Source: Lacticigenium naphthae DSM 19658 (lineage in GTDB: Bacteria; Bacillota; Bacilli; Lactobacillales; Carnobacteriaceae_A). From it: a DNA stretch of 55,752 nt. Under the pieces are notes generated by a model that was given only the letters and a program-made list of their open reading frames with translations, searched no databases and had not been told where the DNA came from. A program made the translations under genes and the position numbers. Below are positions 25,849-34,720 of the stretch, one piece after another. The first letter of the stretch is position 1; the number at the start of each line of letters is the position of its first letter. Where the stretch lies: the NCBI RefSeq assembly GCF_000425865.1, contig NZ_AUEG01000011.1, positions 1 through 55,752 on the forward strand, written 5' to 3'.

Positions 25849-28800
25849 ATGATAAGAAAGCAATTTTTTCCTGAAACAACCATTCAACACTTAGCTTCAA
25901 ATGAAGTGGTCATGCAAAAAGGAACAGAATTATATGACCACAATAAAGTTAGTCACCCTTACGGAAATAACGAAAATAATTCCGTTCATTTCGAAGTGCA
26001 AGGCGAAAAAAAATATGATGTCAGTATTCGTTTTTATAAAAATGGCGTAGCCAAACAATACCATTGCAATTGCCCTCTATTTGAGCGCTATCAAGGAGCC
26101 TGTGAACATGTCGTGGCAAGCATGCTTAAACTGAATACGCTCACTGAAGAGGAAATTCCGTTAGATAAAAACACACAAGTGGAGCCCGGCCCTCATTTTT
26201 CGGGTAAGATGTCGCGACAAAATGATGAAGCCATCAATTTTTTGCTGACGCAGTTTGAAAAAGAAACCCAGTTACAAACGGCACATTATACGAAGCCATC
26301 CGTTTTCTTTGAATATACATTGACGTTACAGGGAAATCGCAGTCATCGAATCTACAGTCTGACAATGAAAGCAGGAAACGATCATCTATATGTGTTGAAA
26401 GACATCAAAGCAATGATCAAAGACTTTGTCCTTGGACATACGATAGATTTTGGAAAACGATTGACGTATTCTCCTGAAAAATATGCTGTCCCGTATGCGG
26501 ATCAGAAGTTTTTAAAAGTTTTATATGATATCGTCCAAGTGTTAGAAGCGACCAATCCGTATGGACAAGTGGGGGATAAAAAAGAACTCATCATTCCACC
26601 ACAGTTTTTGAAAATGGTCTTAACACAGTTAGAAAAGGTGGATGCCGGATTCATCCGCATCATCTCCAAACGACTTAAAACCGAACAAAGAAATCAAAAC
26701 TATCATATCCAAACTGATTGGAAAAAATTACCCTTGCAGTTTCATCTCCGCAAAGTTGATGAGCGCTCAATTGAATTTGGACTTGAAAAAGAAAACGAGG
26801 AGCTCGTTCAGTTTCATTCAGGAGCAAATATCATCTTGATCGCTGACGCATTTTATTTTTTGTCAGCTGAAGCATACCGCCTGGTGAAAACAGTGTGGGA
26901 AACAGTCGAGAAAAACAATTTTGCACCACTTCGGTTCAATAAAAAGAATGCTTCAGCTTTCTTTTCTTCTGTGCTCGGCCAACTTAGCCAGTGGGTAAAC
27001 TTGACTTTAGACGAGACACTACAAGCGGAAGTCATCCAACCCGACTTACATGCGCAATTGTATTTAGATTGGAATGAAGAAACACTGCATGTTCGGCCCG
27101 TATTTCGTTATGGAAGTGAAGTTTTTTATCCATTAGAAAACGAAACCCAAAAAGAAGTGAAACAGACAGCATTGGTTATTCGCAATCTGATGGAAGAAAA
27201 TCGATTGCTGAGTCTGTTACATGAACAGTTGCCATTAGCAACTATCGGTGAAGGAGTCTACCAACTGGATTATACTGAAAGTGTAGCCGCTTTTCTTTAT
27301 GAAAGCTTACCAACACTAAAAGATCAGTTTGAACTCTTCTTGACTTCCGAAGTCGATCAGCTTTTCTATTCCAAAAAAGCTACTCCAAGAATGGAGTTAG
27401 AAGCCAATGAAGCCACCGGATTGTTAGATGTCTCATTCCAAACCGACGATCTTTCTCTGGATGAATTGAAAGAATTGATGCAGCAATTGCGCTCGCAAAA
27501 AAAATATTACCGTCTGAACAACGGGAAATTGGTCAATTTAAAAGAAGAGGGACTGCAACAGTTCAATGAGTCTCTTGAGAAAATGGATATGGCGCCTGAG
27601 ACGATCGATGCCTCGATGCACGTTCCACTAGTCAAGGGACTAGCGGTTGCCGAAGATTTAGAAATTGAAAAAGGGGAACGGTTCAAATCTATCGTAGAAC
27701 GCTTAACGACCCCTATCAAGAAACCATTTGCCTTGCCTATTGGATTAGAAGCAGATTTACGTCCTTATCAAAAAGTTGGGTACAATTGGATGCGAACGCT
27801 AGATCATTATGGATTTGGAGGAATTCTCGCTGATGATATGGGACTGGGCAAAACAGTCCAAACCATTACTTTCTTGTTAGGTATTCTCGAAAATTCAACC
27901 GACCCCGCCCTGATCATCTGCCCGTCAAGTGTCTTATATAACTGGGAAGCAGAATTCGCTAAATTCGCTCCGGGAGTATCGACCATTTTATTGAATGGAC
28001 CGAAAGAAGAACGCAGTGAAAAAATGAAGGAAGCACGGAAAAATGGTGTTTCTGTATGGATCACTTCTTATCCATTGATTCAACGGGATACAGATATTTT
28101 TGAAGAAGAAACTTTCCAGACAGTTATCCTTGACGAAGCACAAAATGTCAAGAATGATGCTGCCAAAACAACCAAAGCGGTGAAAGCATTAAAGACAAGA
28201 AATAAATTTGCATTGAGCGGTACACCTATCGAAAATAATTTACAGGAATTGTATACACTCTTTTCAATCGTGCAGCCGGGAATTTTCACTACGAAGAAAA
28301 AGTTTTTAGCAATGAGGAAAGAATGGATACGCAAAAAAATTACGCCGTTTATCTTGCGCCGTATCAAAAAAGAAGTCTTACAAGACTTACCTGAAAAAAC
28401 GGAAACAACAGAATTGATCGATTTGTATGACTCGCAAAAACGGGTTTATCGTGCACAATTAGCGTTGATCCGTGAACGCGTGGAAGGAATAACCGATCAG
28501 ACAGAATTCCAAAAAAACCGCATGCATATTTTAGCGGGGATGACCCGCTTAAGACAAATTTGTTGTGATCCACATCTTGTCTTACCTGATTATGAAGGGG
28601 AATCAAGCAAGCTCGATCGCTTGATGGAATATCTTGAAGAAGCTCGTTTGAATGGAAAACGCGTTGTCCTCTTTTCTCAGTTCACGAGTATGCTGGCAAT
28701 CATTCGGAAAAAGCTGGATAATGTGGGAGTAGACTACCATTATTTGGATGGTTCCACACCAAATGAAGATCGGTTGAAATTAACAACACGCTTCAATACT

Positions 28801-29118
28801 GGTGAAAAAGATTTGTTCTTGATTTCTCTCAAAGCAGGGGGAACAGGGCTGAATCTTACCGGAGGAGATACCGTTATTTTGTACGATTCTTGGTGGAATC
28901 CGGCTGTTGAACAACAAGCTGCTGACCGTGTTCATCGTTATGGTCAAAAGAAATCTGTTCAAGTTATCCGGATGATCACGAAGGGGACGATCGAAGAAAA
29001 AATCAGTCTCATGCAGGCTGAAAAACGTGAATTGATGGATACCGTTATCCAAACTGGTGAAACGAAGTTGGCTAGTCTATCAAGAGAGGAAATACTCTCT
29101 TTACTATCCAGCGAATAG
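25849..29118 (+). CDS. SWIM zinc-finger SNF2 family helicase/ATPase
   Basis: A 1089-residue double-stranded DNA translocase. The N-terminal SWIM zinc finger is at about residues 73-90 (CNCPLFERYQGACEHVVA, CxCx..CxH). A middle SNF2-associated region follows, then the SNF2 ATPase core: Walker A DDMGLGKT at about 662, DEAQ at about 761, motif III LSGTPIENNLQEL, and the C-terminal helicase domain (VVLFSQFTSML, LISLKAGGTGLNLTGGDTVI, DRVHRYGQ). B. subtilis YwqA is a relative. These proteins are thought to remodel stalled RNA polymerase or protein-DNA complexes; its exact role is unknown. AGAAGGAATGG precedes the ATG. Confidence 0.93.
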   Translation: MIRKQFFPETTIQHLASNEVVMQKGTELYDHNKVSHPYGNNENNSVHFEVQGEKKYDVSIRFYKNGVAKQYHCNCPLFERYQGACEHVVASMLKLNTLTEEEIPLDKNTQVEPGPHFSGKMSRQNDEAINFLLTQFEKETQLQTAHYTKPSVFFEYTLTLQGNRSHRIYSLTMKAGNDHLYVLKDIKAMIKDFVLGHTIDFGKRLTYSPEKYAVPYADQKFLKVLYDIVQVLEATNPYGQVGDKKELIIPPQFLKMVLTQLEKVDAGFIRIISKRLKTEQRNQNYHIQTDWKKLPLQFHLRKVDERSIEFGLEKENEELVQFHSGANIILIADAFYFLSAEAYRLVKTVWETVEKNNFAPLRFNKKNASAFFSSVLGQLSQWVNLTLDETLQAEVIQPDLHAQLYLDWNEETLHVRPVFRYGSEVFYPLENETQKEVKQTALVIRNLMEENRLLSLLHEQLPLATIGEGVYQLDYTESVAAFLYESLPTLKDQFELFLTSEVDQLFYSKKATPRMELEANEATGLLDVSFQTDDLSLDELKELMQQLRSQKKYYRLNNGKLVNLKEEGLQQFNESLEKMDMAPETIDASMHVPLVKGLAVAEDLEIEKGERFKSIVERLTTPIKKPFALPIGLEADLRPYQKVGYNWMRTLDHYGFGGILADDMGLGKTVQTITFLLGILENSTDPALIICPSSVLYNWEAEFAKFAPGVSTILLNGPKEERSEKMKEARKNGVSVWITSYPLIQRDTDIFEEETFQTVILDEAQNVKNDAAKTTKAVKALKTRNKFALSGTPIENNLQELYTLFSIVQPGIFTTKKKFLAMRKEWIRKKITPFILRRIKKEVLQDLPEKTETTELIDLYDSQKRVYRAQLALIRERVEGITDQTEFQKNRMHILAGMTRLRQICCDPHLVLPDYEGESSKLDRLMEYLEEARLNGKRVVLFSQFTSMLAIIRKKLDNVGVDYHYLDGSTPNEDRLKLTTRFNTGEKDLFLISLKAGGTGLNLTGGDTVILYDSWWNPAVEQQAADRVHRYGQKKSVQVIRMITKGTIEEKISLMQAEKRELMDTVIQTGETKLASLSREEILSLLSSE

Positions 29119-29141
29119 TTAGGCGAAGAAAGAGTCCTTGT

Positions 29142-29169
29142 TTGTACACCGTCCCTTCTTATTTATAAT
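29142..29169 (+). promoter_or_regulatory. Candidate promoter for the C39-like peptidase gene
   Basis: TTGTAC (29142-29147) and TATAAT (29164-29169) are 16 bases apart, downstream of the helicase stop. A transcript from here would have a leader of about 110 bases before the Shine-Dalgarno AAGGAGGG. Confidence 0.5.
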
Positions 29170-29290
29170 GGATCACACACCCTTAAGTAAAGAGCTGCTT
29201 TAAATAAAAAATGGGGAAAAGAAGAAGTAGGGCGGATAGCTTGCTTCTCTCTTTCTTCTTCCAATTCCAAAGAAAAAAGGAGGGAGCAGT

Positions 29291-29824
29291 ATTCATAAGG
29301 AGAACAGATGGACTGGTTTATCTTCCTTAGAATTTAAGCCATATAAAAACTGGATCAATCGGAAACATCCAGGTGTATGCGGAACATATGCAAGTGCTGT
29401 ACTTTTGCATTATACTGTAAAAAAAACATTTGCTAAGTCAATGGACCAAACGATGTTGCTTGATGGGTTAGAACCCATCATTGAAAACAGGTTGCCCTAT
29501 AAAGGTACGTTTCCATGGGATTTGGCTAATGGATTGAATGAAGTCTTAACAGTGTATCCAGATTGGCATGCACGATGGGGAGCGATTCCGGATAAACGAG
29601 TAGTAAAATCTCTATCCGGGAAAAATCCCAGGCCTGTAGGCGTTGGGACCACGAAGGTGCTCAACAGTCGCTACAACAATCACTGGCTTGTTGTGTATGC
29701 TTACCGATACAATCAGCACAATCAATTGTTATTTAAAGCATATGACAATCATGGACGGTACCGAACAATTGTCAAAGCCTCGCAAACGTTTGGTTATGTA
29801 TACATTGACCAGCCAATAAAATAA
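29291..29824 (+). CDS. C39-like cysteine peptidase, start codon non-standard or frameshifted
   Basis: The frame is open from 29240 but contains no ATG, GTG or TTG before a TTG at 29405. The upstream codons look coding: EFKPYKNWINRKHPGVCGTY is a cysteine-peptidase active-site segment with Cys at 29378-29380. The likely His is at 29681-29683 (NNHWLVVYAY) and Asp at 29744-29746 (AYDNHG), the Cys-His-Asp order of C39-like peptidases. Starting at the TTG would lose the catalytic Cys. Either an ATT at 29291, 7 bases after AAGGAGG, serves as start, or a one-base change after the ATG at 29308 (with AAGGAG upstream) has shifted the frame. The coordinates given assume ATT; with a frameshift this is a pseudogene. 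It is a single-gene unit between a promoter and a terminator. Confidence 0.6.
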   Translation: MHKENRWTGLSSLEFKPYKNWINRKHPGVCGTYASAVLLHYTVKKTFAKSMDQTMLLDGLEPIIENRLPYKGTFPWDLANGLNEVLTVYPDWHARWGAIPDKRVVKSLSGKNPRPVGVGTTKVLNSRYNNHWLVVYAYRYNQHNQLLFKAYDNHGRYRTIVKASQTFGYVYIDQPIK

Positions 29825-29828
29825 GAAA

Positions 29829-29890
29829 AGGAGATCCCGACACAAATAATAGAAAATTTCTATTACACATGTCGAGATCTCGTTTTTTTT
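29829..29890 (+). terminator. Terminator after the peptidase gene
   Basis: The inverted repeat GGAGATCCCGACA / TGTCGAGATCTC (one C-A mismatch) encloses a second small hairpin and ends in eight T residues. It separates this gene from the convergent AraC-type gene. Confidence 0.8.
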
Positions 29891-29893
29891 ATA

Positions 29894-30640
29894 CTATTTT
29901 TCAGGGATTTGTTTAATGTAATCTGTCGGCGTTTCATTCGTTATTTTCTTAAATACTTTTGTAAAATAGGAATGACTATTGAAACCGGATAAATTAGCTA
30001 CTTGACTGAGTTTGCGCATATCCTGGTTAAAATAATATTTGGCTAAATATATTCGTTGGGCATTTACATAGTTGATGAATGTGTCACCCGTTTCCTGCTT
30101 GAACTTGCGGGCTAAATGAACCGGGTGCATGCCGAACAAACTAGCTACTCTTGTTAAAGACAAATCATTCGTTAAATTCTCTGTTATGTAGGTCACGATT
30201 TCCTTCATTGCTTCAGAATAAGTAGTCACAGAAAACTGATCCACAGCTGTTCCATAATCAATAAACATTTTGGAAAGCACGTGGCGATTTAAGTATTGAA
30301 TGTTCGGAGCATTTTGAATCACATTTTGGTATTGTTCAAAGATCAAATATTGGAACAGCGGCATCAATCCGCCTGTTTTCGCCGCTAACCGGCTATATGT
30401 ATTGCATACGATCAACCGATTCTTTGCTGCGGTCAAAGTGCGTTCGGTCGAACGACGCGGAAGTTGCTTTAAAAAAGATTGATCAAGTAACCATTCAGTT
30501 AAAGCATGAACACTTTTCATGTCACCAGCACCAATGGCTTCTGTCAGCTGATCATCAATTTGATATTCTTGTGCCAATGCCTTTCTATGTAATTCATTGA
30601 GTAAACTGATTCGTTTTTCTTGAGAACTCTCTTCTTGCAT
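29894..30640 (-). CDS. AraC family transcriptional regulator
   Basis: A 248-residue DNA-binding protein. Its C-terminal ~100 residues form the double helix-turn-helix of the AraC family (LSLTRVASLFGMHPVHLARKF and LSQVANLSGFNSHSYFTKVFKK, ending TPTDYI). The N-terminal part is helical and has no recognised sugar-binding fold, resembling YSIRK-type or receiver-less regulators. I chose the ATG at 30640, with TAGGAGG nine bases upstream, over an in-frame ATG 99 bases earlier that lacks a ribosome site. Target genes are unknown; no operon partner lies next to it. Confidence 0.88.
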   Translation of the reverse strand: MQEESSQEKRISLLNELHRKALAQEYQIDDQLTEAIGAGDMKSVHALTEWLLDQSFLKQLPRRSTERTLTAAKNRLIVCNTYSRLAAKTGGLMPLFQYLIFEQYQNVIQNAPNIQYLNRHVLSKMFIDYGTAVDQFSVTTYSEAMKEIVTYITENLTNDLSLTRVASLFGMHPVHLARKFKQETGDTFINYVNAQRIYLAKYYFNQDMRKLSQVANLSGFNSHSYFTKVFKKITNETPTDYIKQIPEK

Positions 30641-30786
30641 AAACAAACCTCCTACAAATTTTCTCTTCTTAATCCTTACTATAGCATAAAATGAAAAAGA
30701 AGAGAAAATTAATTGATAAAATTCGTGTTTAAAATGCATAAAAATTTAAAAATAAAGAGCGTTATTCATTCAGAGAGTTTCGCTTT

Positions 30787-32163
30787 TTATTTCAGTGCTA
30801 AACTGACAACGGCTTCTACACGGGCTGTTTGGGGAAACAAATCGACAGATTGAATATATTGAACTTTATAAATTTTCGTCAAAACGGTTAAATCTTTTGC
30901 TAGAGTGGAGGGATTACAAGATACATATGCAAATTTTTTCGGTTTTATTTTGAGAATAGTCTTCAATAAAGTCTGATCTAAACCAGTTCTTGGTGGATCG
31001 ACCACAAATGCATCTGGAGAATAGCCATCTTGTACCCATTGAGGAATCACTTCTTCTGCTTTGCCAGTTTCAAAGGTTGCATTTGTGATACCTGAATTTT
31101 TTGCGTTACTTCTTGCATCCTCGATGGCTTCCGGGATGATGTCAACACCACGAACTTCGTGCACATATTTGGCCATGCTCAATCCGATGGTTCCTACTCC
31201 GCAATAAGCATCGATCAAGCGATCTTTTTTAGTCAATTTCATCGCTTTTCTTGCTTCCGCATACAAGACAGAAGTCTGTTGTGGGTTGAGTTGGAAAAAG
31301 GCACGAGCTGAAAGCGTGTAGGTTGCCTGGTTCAATTTTTCATCGATCGTTTCTTTTCCTGCTAAATGAATTGTTTCTGATCCCATAATGATGGATGTTT
31401 TACCTTTATTGATATTTTGCATGATCGATACCACTTGAGGAAGGGTAGCTTGTATTTCTTCTATTAATGCATTTTTATGAGGCAGTTTTTCACTATTAGT
31501 CACGAGGACCAACTGTACTTCCCCTGTTCGTACACCCACACGCGAAACAATCGTTTTGATGATCCCACTATTTTTCCGCTCATCATAAACAGGGATCGCA
31601 TACTTTTCGATTAGTTTTTTCACGAGGCGAATCGTCTCAGTCGTTTCAGGCTGCTGGACAATACATTCTTCAATGTCAATAAGCTGGTGTGTACCTACTG
31701 CATATAAACCGGCTATGATTTTGCCATTTTGATCTTTGCGCACAGGGAATTGGGCTTTGTTGCGGTAATGCCAGGGATCGCCCATACCAATCGTTTCTCT
31801 TACCTCGATATCTTTGTATCCAGTTGGTTTATATTTTTCTAGAGCTTGTCTGATGACATCTGTTTTGTAATCTAATTGTTTGGGGTAAGCCAAGTGTTGC
31901 AATTGGCATCCACCACAACGATCATAATAGGGGCAAGGAGGTGTAACACGATCTGGAGAAGTTTTTCTCAACTTCTGAATCGTGGCTTCAACGAATTTTG
32001 GGTATGTTTTTGTCACATTTGCGACCACAATTTCTCCTGTAATAGCTCCTTGTACAAAAACAATGGTCCGCTTATAGTAACCGATGCCCTCTCCATTGAT
32101 CCCCATTCTTTTTATCGTCAACGGAAACTGTTGACCGACTGTAATATCATGATTCATTTCCAT
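30787..32163 (-). CDS. rlmD: 23S rRNA (uracil-C5)-methyltransferase, RlmCD/RumA family
   Basis: A 458-residue SAM-dependent enzyme that forms 5-methyluridine in 23S rRNA. It has an N-terminal TRAM domain (about residues 8-65), an iron-sulfur cysteine cluster CPYYDRCGGC (Cys77, 83, 86) and a C-terminal methyltransferase domain (DAYCGVGTIGLSMA, FVVDPPRTGLD, YVSCNPSTLAKDL with the catalytic Cys). The Firmicute enzyme often modifies two sites (RlmCD); whether this is the one- or two-site type cannot be said. AAAGGAGGAAAAG precedes the ATG. Confidence 0.95.
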   Translation of the reverse strand: MEMNHDITVGQQFPLTIKRMGINGEGIGYYKRTIVFVQGAITGEIVVANVTKTYPKFVEATIQKLRKTSPDRVTPPCPYYDRCGGCQLQHLAYPKQLDYKTDVIRQALEKYKPTGYKDIEVRETIGMGDPWHYRNKAQFPVRKDQNGKIIAGLYAVGTHQLIDIEECIVQQPETTETIRLVKKLIEKYAIPVYDERKNSGIIKTIVSRVGVRTGEVQLVLVTNSEKLPHKNALIEEIQATLPQVVSIMQNINKGKTSIIMGSETIHLAGKETIDEKLNQATYTLSARAFFQLNPQQTSVLYAEARKAMKLTKKDRLIDAYCGVGTIGLSMAKYVHEVRGVDIIPEAIEDARSNAKNSGITNATFETGKAEEVIPQWVQDGYSPDAFVVDPPRTGLDQTLLKTILKIKPKKFAYVSCNPSTLAKDLTVLTKIYKVQYIQSVDLFPQTARVEAVVSLALK

Positions 32164-32235
32164 AAACTTTTCCTCCTTTGTTTTTTTTAAGAAAATCGAT
32201 TTGTGTAATTTGTTTTTTAAAGCTCTTCTTTCTAT

Positions 32236-32244
32236 AGTATAGCA
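32236..32244 (-). promoter_or_regulatory. Candidate extended -10 promoter for rlmD
   Basis: The minus strand reads TGCTATACT (extended -10) 73 bases before the rlmD start codon; no clear -35 is seen. Confidence 0.4.
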
Positions 32245-32364
32245 CGTTTGAGATAGAGCACAGTGCGTTTTTTTTGTGAAATAGAAAACCCTTTGCTATC
32301 ATTAAAGTATAAGTGCGATAGGTATAAACTATAAAATAATTGATGGAAATAAGGAGAGAATATA

Positions 32365-33255
32365 ATGGAGAGAATAGTAGAAGGAACATATTTAACAATG
32401 AAAGAAGTAAGAGAAGCAATCGAAAGGTTAGAAGAAGATAATTATTCAGTAGATGAAATGATGGTCATTACAGATAAAGAGAAGCAGTATGATGAGACAC
32501 AAATTGCCTCTTATGCAGTAAATATCGATTCGGTAGAAGTGAGCGAAGAGGAAGAATCTTTCTGGGACAAAATAAAAGAAACATTAAGTTTTGATCAATA
32601 CAGTTCCAATGATAGTGATTCATTATTAACAGAGTTTGGCGTTAACGAAGAACGAGCAGAACATTTTAATGAAGCCTTAGAAGCTGGCGAGATCATTTTG
32701 CTTGTGGATAGCAATGCACCTAAGAAAATTGATGAATTATCTTCTGTAAACGAAGAGGTAATGGATGGTGAATTTCCAGGAAGTGAAGAAACGGTTCAAT
32801 TGAGCCATGCGGGTAAGGTACATTCAACTAAAGAAGAAAATGCATATGAGACAGTCGACCAGTCAAGTGACCAGGTTGAAAAGAACCAAACTATGCCTGA
32901 AACAAAAGAAACGGATGTATCTCAACTTGAAACCGGAGATTTTGATGCAAGTCAGGCTGAAAACACACGAAAAGAAGAAGAAAAAGCAAAGGAAAAAAAG
33001 GGTACAGAAAAAAGGGATACAACGGATAAAAAACCAACAGAAATTTCTACTTCAGAAACAAGTGACCAAGCGATGGATGAGGATATGGATCCAAGTCAAG
33101 CACAGCACACTAGAGATGAAAAAAATGATGCAGTCAAAGAAGAAACTAAACCTGATTTGACTGGAGATGAAAAAACGGTGGTCAAAGATGAACAACCTCA
33201 CCACTATCCAAAAAATATCAACACCTCTGTCATCAATAGAAAAGAAAAAGAGTAA
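32365..33255 (+). CDS. YflT-type general stress protein with long acidic/repetitive tail
   Basis: The first ~118 residues match the heat-induced stress protein YflT domain (MERIVEGTYLTMKEVREAIE, ALEAGEIILLVD). YflT is a SigB-dependent stress protein of unknown activity in B. subtilis. The remaining ~175 residues are low-complexity, rich in Glu, Lys, Thr and Asp. They hold two copies of a short motif, DASQAENTR and DPSQAQHTR. AAGGAGAG precedes the ATG. No SigB promoter is evident. The product is probably soluble and partly disordered. Confidence 0.85.
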   Translation: MERIVEGTYLTMKEVREAIERLEEDNYSVDEMMVITDKEKQYDETQIASYAVNIDSVEVSEEEESFWDKIKETLSFDQYSSNDSDSLLTEFGVNEERAEHFNEALEAGEIILLVDSNAPKKIDELSSVNEEVMDGEFPGSEETVQLSHAGKVHSTKEENAYETVDQSSDQVEKNQTMPETKETDVSQLETGDFDASQAENTRKEEEKAKEKKGTEKRDTTDKKPTEISTSETSDQAMDEDMDPSQAQHTRDEKNDAVKEETKPDLTGDEKTVVKDEQPHHYPKNINTSVINRKEKE

Positions 33256-33335
33256 ACGTGCTTGCGTACACCTCCAATTCAGGCGTAGAAAAAAGCAATA
33301 TGTTAAATTTCCGTCAACAGAAAAGAGGGAATAAA

Positions 33336-33512
33336 ATGAAAAAAGAGAAAAAAGAGAAAAAGAAAGCAGGTAAACTGCATTCAGAAAAAGTGCCTTTAGG
33401 ATTTTTAACAGAGAACGACGGTAAAGAAAAGCCAGATAAAACTATACCACCCGAAGTATCAAATGAAGTAGAGAGCTTTACAAAAAAAGCAGATAAAGAA
33501 TCACATAAATAA
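33336..33512 (+). CDS. Small lysine-rich hypothetical protein
   Basis: A 58-residue, very basic protein (MKKEKKEKKKAGKLHSEKVP...) with no membrane segment or recognised motif. GAGGGAATAA precedes the ATG at 33336; an in-frame TTG-type start upstream at 33258 has no ribosome site. It follows the YflT-type gene by 80 bases and precedes a terminator, so it is probably in the same transcript and may belong to the stress response. Function unknown. Confidence 0.6.
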   Translation: MKKEKKEKKKAGKLHSEKVPLGFLTENDGKEKPDKTIPPEVSNEVESFTKKADKESHK

Positions 33513-33552
33513 ATTTTGCTGCTTTTTCGAAACCTTTTTGACTTTAACAAAG

Positions 33553-33586
33553 GACTTTCATCCCTCAGTAGGGATGGAGGTCTTTT
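33553..33586 (+). terminator. Terminator after the stress-protein genes
   Basis: A 13-bp stem GACTTTCATCCCT / AGGGATGGAGGTC (two G-T pairs) with a CAGT/A loop is followed by TTTT. Confidence 0.8.
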
Positions 33587-33686
33587 ACATATGAGTTAGG
33601 GATTTTTTTCAGACTGTAGTATACTTAAGAGGAAGAAAATGTGATGTTTAGATAGAATTAATATAAGAGAGAAATGGGGAAGATAG

Positions 33687-34700
33687 ATGTCAGAAGATGT
33701 TCAAAAGCTAGAAAATGAAAAATTGGTATTGGAAGAATCTCTCTCTATTCTTAAAGAAAAATTGGAAGAATTGACTCTTTTGAACAAAGAGTTGCTGTCA
33801 GAACGTGAAGCGGATGTCAATTTAGAATATAGTTGGTCGGGTAATCTGGGACATTGGTACTGGAACGTTAAAACCAATAGCGTTGTGTTCAATCTCAAGA
33901 AAATAACGACTTTAGGTTATTCTCTGGATGAAGTCCCAGAGAAAATACCGTATGATTTTTTTACAAATAAGTTACATCCAGAAGACCATGAGCCGACTAT
34001 GAATAATATGCGGGAACATTTGAAAGGTGAACGGGCCGTTTACGAGGTCGAGTACCGAATCAAAGCTAAAAATGGAAAATATAAATGGTTTTATGATAGA
34101 GGAAAAGTCACGCAAAGGGATCAAGAAGGACGACCTCTCTTCTTATCAGGAATCGTTTTTGATATTACCGAGCAAAAGCAAAAAGAGAAAAAACTGAATT
34201 CCGAACTCATTCGTGTAAAACAACAGGCATCAATTGATGATTTGACGCGTATAAAAAGTAGGCGAGCGATTTTATCTGAGTTAGATGAACGAATGTTAGA
34301 GGCGGGATTATACAAAAAGCCTTTAGTGGTTGCTATGTTTGATATTGATTTATTCAAAAATTTAAACGATCAGTTCGGACATTTGGCGGGTGACGATGTG
34401 CTAAGGAGTATTGCGCGGGTGATGAACAAGAATTTTCGGGCCATAGATTCGATCGGCCGGTATGGTGGTGAAGAATTTATTGCTATTCTTCCTTATACAA
34501 CGATAGAAGAAGCAGGGAAAATAACGAATCGTATTCGTGAGAAAATTGCAGAAACTAAATTTATTGCAGACTATCCAGTGACGATCAGTGGAGGGATCGC
34601 ATTATTTGACGGAGACAGTCGTGAGGAATTTATTCAGCGTGCCGATGCTAGTTTGTATAAAGCAAAAAATGAGGGCAGAAATCGGGTCGTTTCAGAATAA
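33687..34700 (+). CDS. PAS-GGDEF diguanylate cyclase
   Basis: A 337-residue enzyme that makes cyclic di-GMP from two GTP. An N-terminal coiled coil (about residues 1-40) is followed by a PAS_3-type sensor domain (about 50-160, LHPEDHEPTMNNMR and KYKWFYDRGKV) and a GGDEF domain (170-337) with the intact active-site GGEEF at residues 260-264. An RxxD product-inhibition site (RAID) lies five residues before it. It has no membrane segment, so it is a soluble sensor; the PAS ligand is unknown. Preceded by a possible -10 box TATACT; stands alone between a terminator and recX. Confidence 0.93.
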   Translation: MSEDVQKLENEKLVLEESLSILKEKLEELTLLNKELLSEREADVNLEYSWSGNLGHWYWNVKTNSVVFNLKKITTLGYSLDEVPEKIPYDFFTNKLHPEDHEPTMNNMREHLKGERAVYEVEYRIKAKNGKYKWFYDRGKVTQRDQEGRPLFLSGIVFDITEQKQKEKKLNSELIRVKQQASIDDLTRIKSRRAILSELDERMLEAGLYKKPLVVAMFDIDLFKNLNDQFGHLAGDDVLRSIARVMNKNFRAIDSIGRYGGEEFIAILPYTTIEEAGKITNRIREKIAETKFIADYPVTISGGIALFDGDSREEFIQRADASLYKAKNEGRNRVVSE

Positions 34701-34720
34701 GTGTAAAGGAGAGAATTTTT

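Noticed and set aside
32807-33160. 117-codon +strand frame inside the stress-protein gene
   Set aside because: Out-of-frame Lys/Arg-rich translation of low-complexity sequence; no start signal.
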